Below, one piece after another: positions 62,306 through 64,000 of a stretch of 64,000 nucleotides of DNA; the first letter of the stretch is position 1; every line of letters begins with the position of its first letter. Below the pieces are notes generated by a model. The model was given only the letters and a program-made list of their open reading frames with translations, was not told the origin of the DNA and ran no database searches. The DNA lies in contig BGZK01000485.1 in NCBI GenBank assembly GCA_005406025.1, forward strand, positions 62,001-126,000, written 5' to 3'. A program made the position numbers and the translations under genes. The DNA comes from Eumeta japonica (Eukaryota; Arthropoda; Insecta; Lepidoptera; Psychidae).

Positions 62306-64000
62306 ATAACTTATAGGGCCAGGTTAGGTCATTTCACATAAAAAAAATTTTGGAAAACGGTTGACCCTGCAGGCTCTTCCTTCGAACTTCTTATTTTCGA
62401 GTTCAAAACGTTCAAAAATAAAGTAAAAAAATTTTCAACAAATAACCACACACACACGCACATGTAGAATACAAACATCATTCGGAAAATGGTCCAAATA
62501 TATTCCTAGGGCCTTAAAACCTGAAGATCCGGTGAAAGTTCAATTATGGGAAATCGTACTGAAAACATTAACTTTCCAATTTTATGAAAATTTTCCAATT
62601 TCCATAGCAGAGAGTTAACATTATTTAAACAAATCCGTGAAATACTCATAAATGAAACTAGTTTCTCTTATACGAGAAAGTGATACCATTACCGACCTTT
62701 TCAGAAGGTAAAAATCCCTACAGAAAAATAATGTTGTCAAGTGCCGAAGTCGTGACTAAATTTAATTAAAAAAAAAATCATTGCCGATATTATTCACACA
62801 TTTTCTGTGAACAAGCCCTTATATGCTGTTCTCGTAGATTCGAAGTCTCATAGGTGAAGCACTGCAAGCGGGGTTATAAGTATCCGGGGTTATAAGGTTA
62901 CAAGTATTAAACTCTTCACGCTGGCCCAGTGCAGATCGGGGTCGATCACACACGACTGCCACTGCATCAGCGCCGTCAGGGACCGGCCGATCAGTGTGGT
63001 CCCCTAGGCGCACGCTTCATTCAACTCAAGTGAAAAATCCATTGGTCGATACGCTCGTGGCCAGGATTCGAACCACACGTTTACCTTTCTTTCGGTTTAT
63101 TTTTCTTGCTATAGTTATAAATATGATTGTATTTCTATATAATTTTAGTTGGAAAAGAGCTATACTCAAGTTTTTTGCTCGTTGTTCTCGATGGATACTG
63201 CCTTACGAATGAGCGGTAATTAAAAGAAAATGGTAATATCAAAAACACTATTAATTCCTTAAATGTTATTACGTGTTTCAAGGGTTATTACCTACGAAAT
63301 AAAGATATTTTGATTTTGAATTTCGATTCATAGACAATGTATTGACCATTCAGATGCAATGCCAATGTAGTTGCGAAATACAAGTGACTGACTGACTGAC
63401 TCATCACGAGATCTCTGAATCTATAGGTCCGATCGACTTGAATTTTGTCGTAGTTAGTCTTTTCGGCACGCAGACGCTCGCTAAGAACGTATTTTACGCA
63501 AATCCTATCAAAACTTTTTTTTTTCATCGTTTCATGTTTACACGGACGGAGCGGCGAGCAGAAGCTAGTAATTCATATAATCCGATACATGTACACGTAT
63601 GTAATGTAATCCGAGGTTATTTCATCCATGCGTTCTTCTTTTGCGTGTCCAAATTATCACGAAATACAATTAGTAATTAATATGTTTCATACCCCAAAAA
63701 GCGATGCCCGGCTGTGCCCTGCCGTCGGTCGCGACATGACACTTCCTGGGATTAGCGCGTGCGCGTGCGGCACTTCCGCGTCAGCCGCGCGACAGCCGCG
63801 TCCGATTCGCGTCAACGTTCCGGCCTCACGGGCAATCGAGGGCTGTTCGCGAAGTTCATGTGCACTCCTTTTAAAAATCCACATAGAGTGCCATAAATTT
63901 ACAAGTATCCAGATTAATATCTTAATTTTGGTATGTTTTTGGTTTTTTTGGTTTATAAGGTTCATTTGGTTCAACATTCATCGAACACGTATAGGTTCAA
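62306..64000. other. DRC2 intron or upstream region, repeat fragments
   Basis: No DRC2 exon was found here, so the N-terminal exons must lie beyond the right edge. 62840-63080 is GC-richer and, on the minus strand, includes GGTTCGAATCCTGGCCACGA, a good Pol III B-box, with a GGGACCGGCCGATC...GTGGTCCC foldback; it may be a tRNA-derived SINE but no A box was found. 63380-63405 has GTGACTGACTGACTGACTC. At 63541-63568 GGACGGAGCGGCGAGCAGAAG is followed by CTAG and T, a Helitron-type 3' end on the plus strand. 63695-63860 is a GC-rich patch of unknown nature. Confidence 0.4.

Noticed and set aside
62819..63977. Further DRC2 N-terminal exons near the right edge
   Set aside because: No frame with coiled-coil character and proper splice sites was found; the minus-strand ORFs here overlap repeat fragments and GC-rich sequence.

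Overview
The window looks like nuclear DNA of an insect, most likely a moth or butterfly. It is AT-rich, its genes are split by GT-AG introns, and it carries transposon ends typical of Lepidoptera: Helitrons that begin TCCTACTAATATTATAAA and end in a hairpin plus CTAG, a mariner, and several short interspersed repeats. Lepidoptera is an inference from the transposon repertoire and protein similarity recalled from memory; no search was run.

Layout, left to right. (1) 0.2-1.8 kb: broken ORF1 (gag) of a jockey-type non-LTR retrotransposon, minus strand. (2) 2.6-28.0 kb, plus strand: MSH4, the meiotic MutS homologue, in 17 exons reconstructed by reading frame, splice phase and homology, about 1136 residues with a long acidic C-terminal tail. 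Its introns hold a complete but dead hAT transposon (12.3-15.1 kb, perfect 8-bp target duplication), a complete short Helitron (24.6-25.7 kb), a MITE and other repeats. (3) 28-33 kb: intergenic, with a 5S rRNA-like unit and a decayed reverse transcriptase. (4) 33.2-49.7 kb, plus strand: PRPF8, the core spliceosomal protein, 19 coding exons, 2364 residues; intron 1 contains a dead mariner with intact ends. (5) 52.9-53.3 kb, plus strand: RPA3, a single-exon gene. (6) 53.5-61.8 kb and beyond the right edge, minus strand: the C-terminal 306 residues of a coiled-coil protein, best matched to DRC2/CCDC65 of the ciliary nexin-dynein regulatory complex.

The genes do not form an obvious functional unit. 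MSH4 (crossover formation) and RPA3 (ssDNA binding) both serve recombination, PRPF8 serves splicing and DRC2 flagellar motility; treat this as ordinary eukaryotic gene order. RPA3 and DRC2 converge and their 3' UTRs probably overlap.

I did not find a convincing new multi-gene system. The most interesting points are: a phase-supported GC-AG intron in MSH4, a Gly-to-Cys change in its DELGRGT ATPase motif, its 330-residue tail, a hAT closely resembling the ZBED5-type transposases, a set of short near-perfect foldback hairpins scattered through introns, and several repeat families present in two copies. All exon boundaries were worked out by eye and need transcript support.
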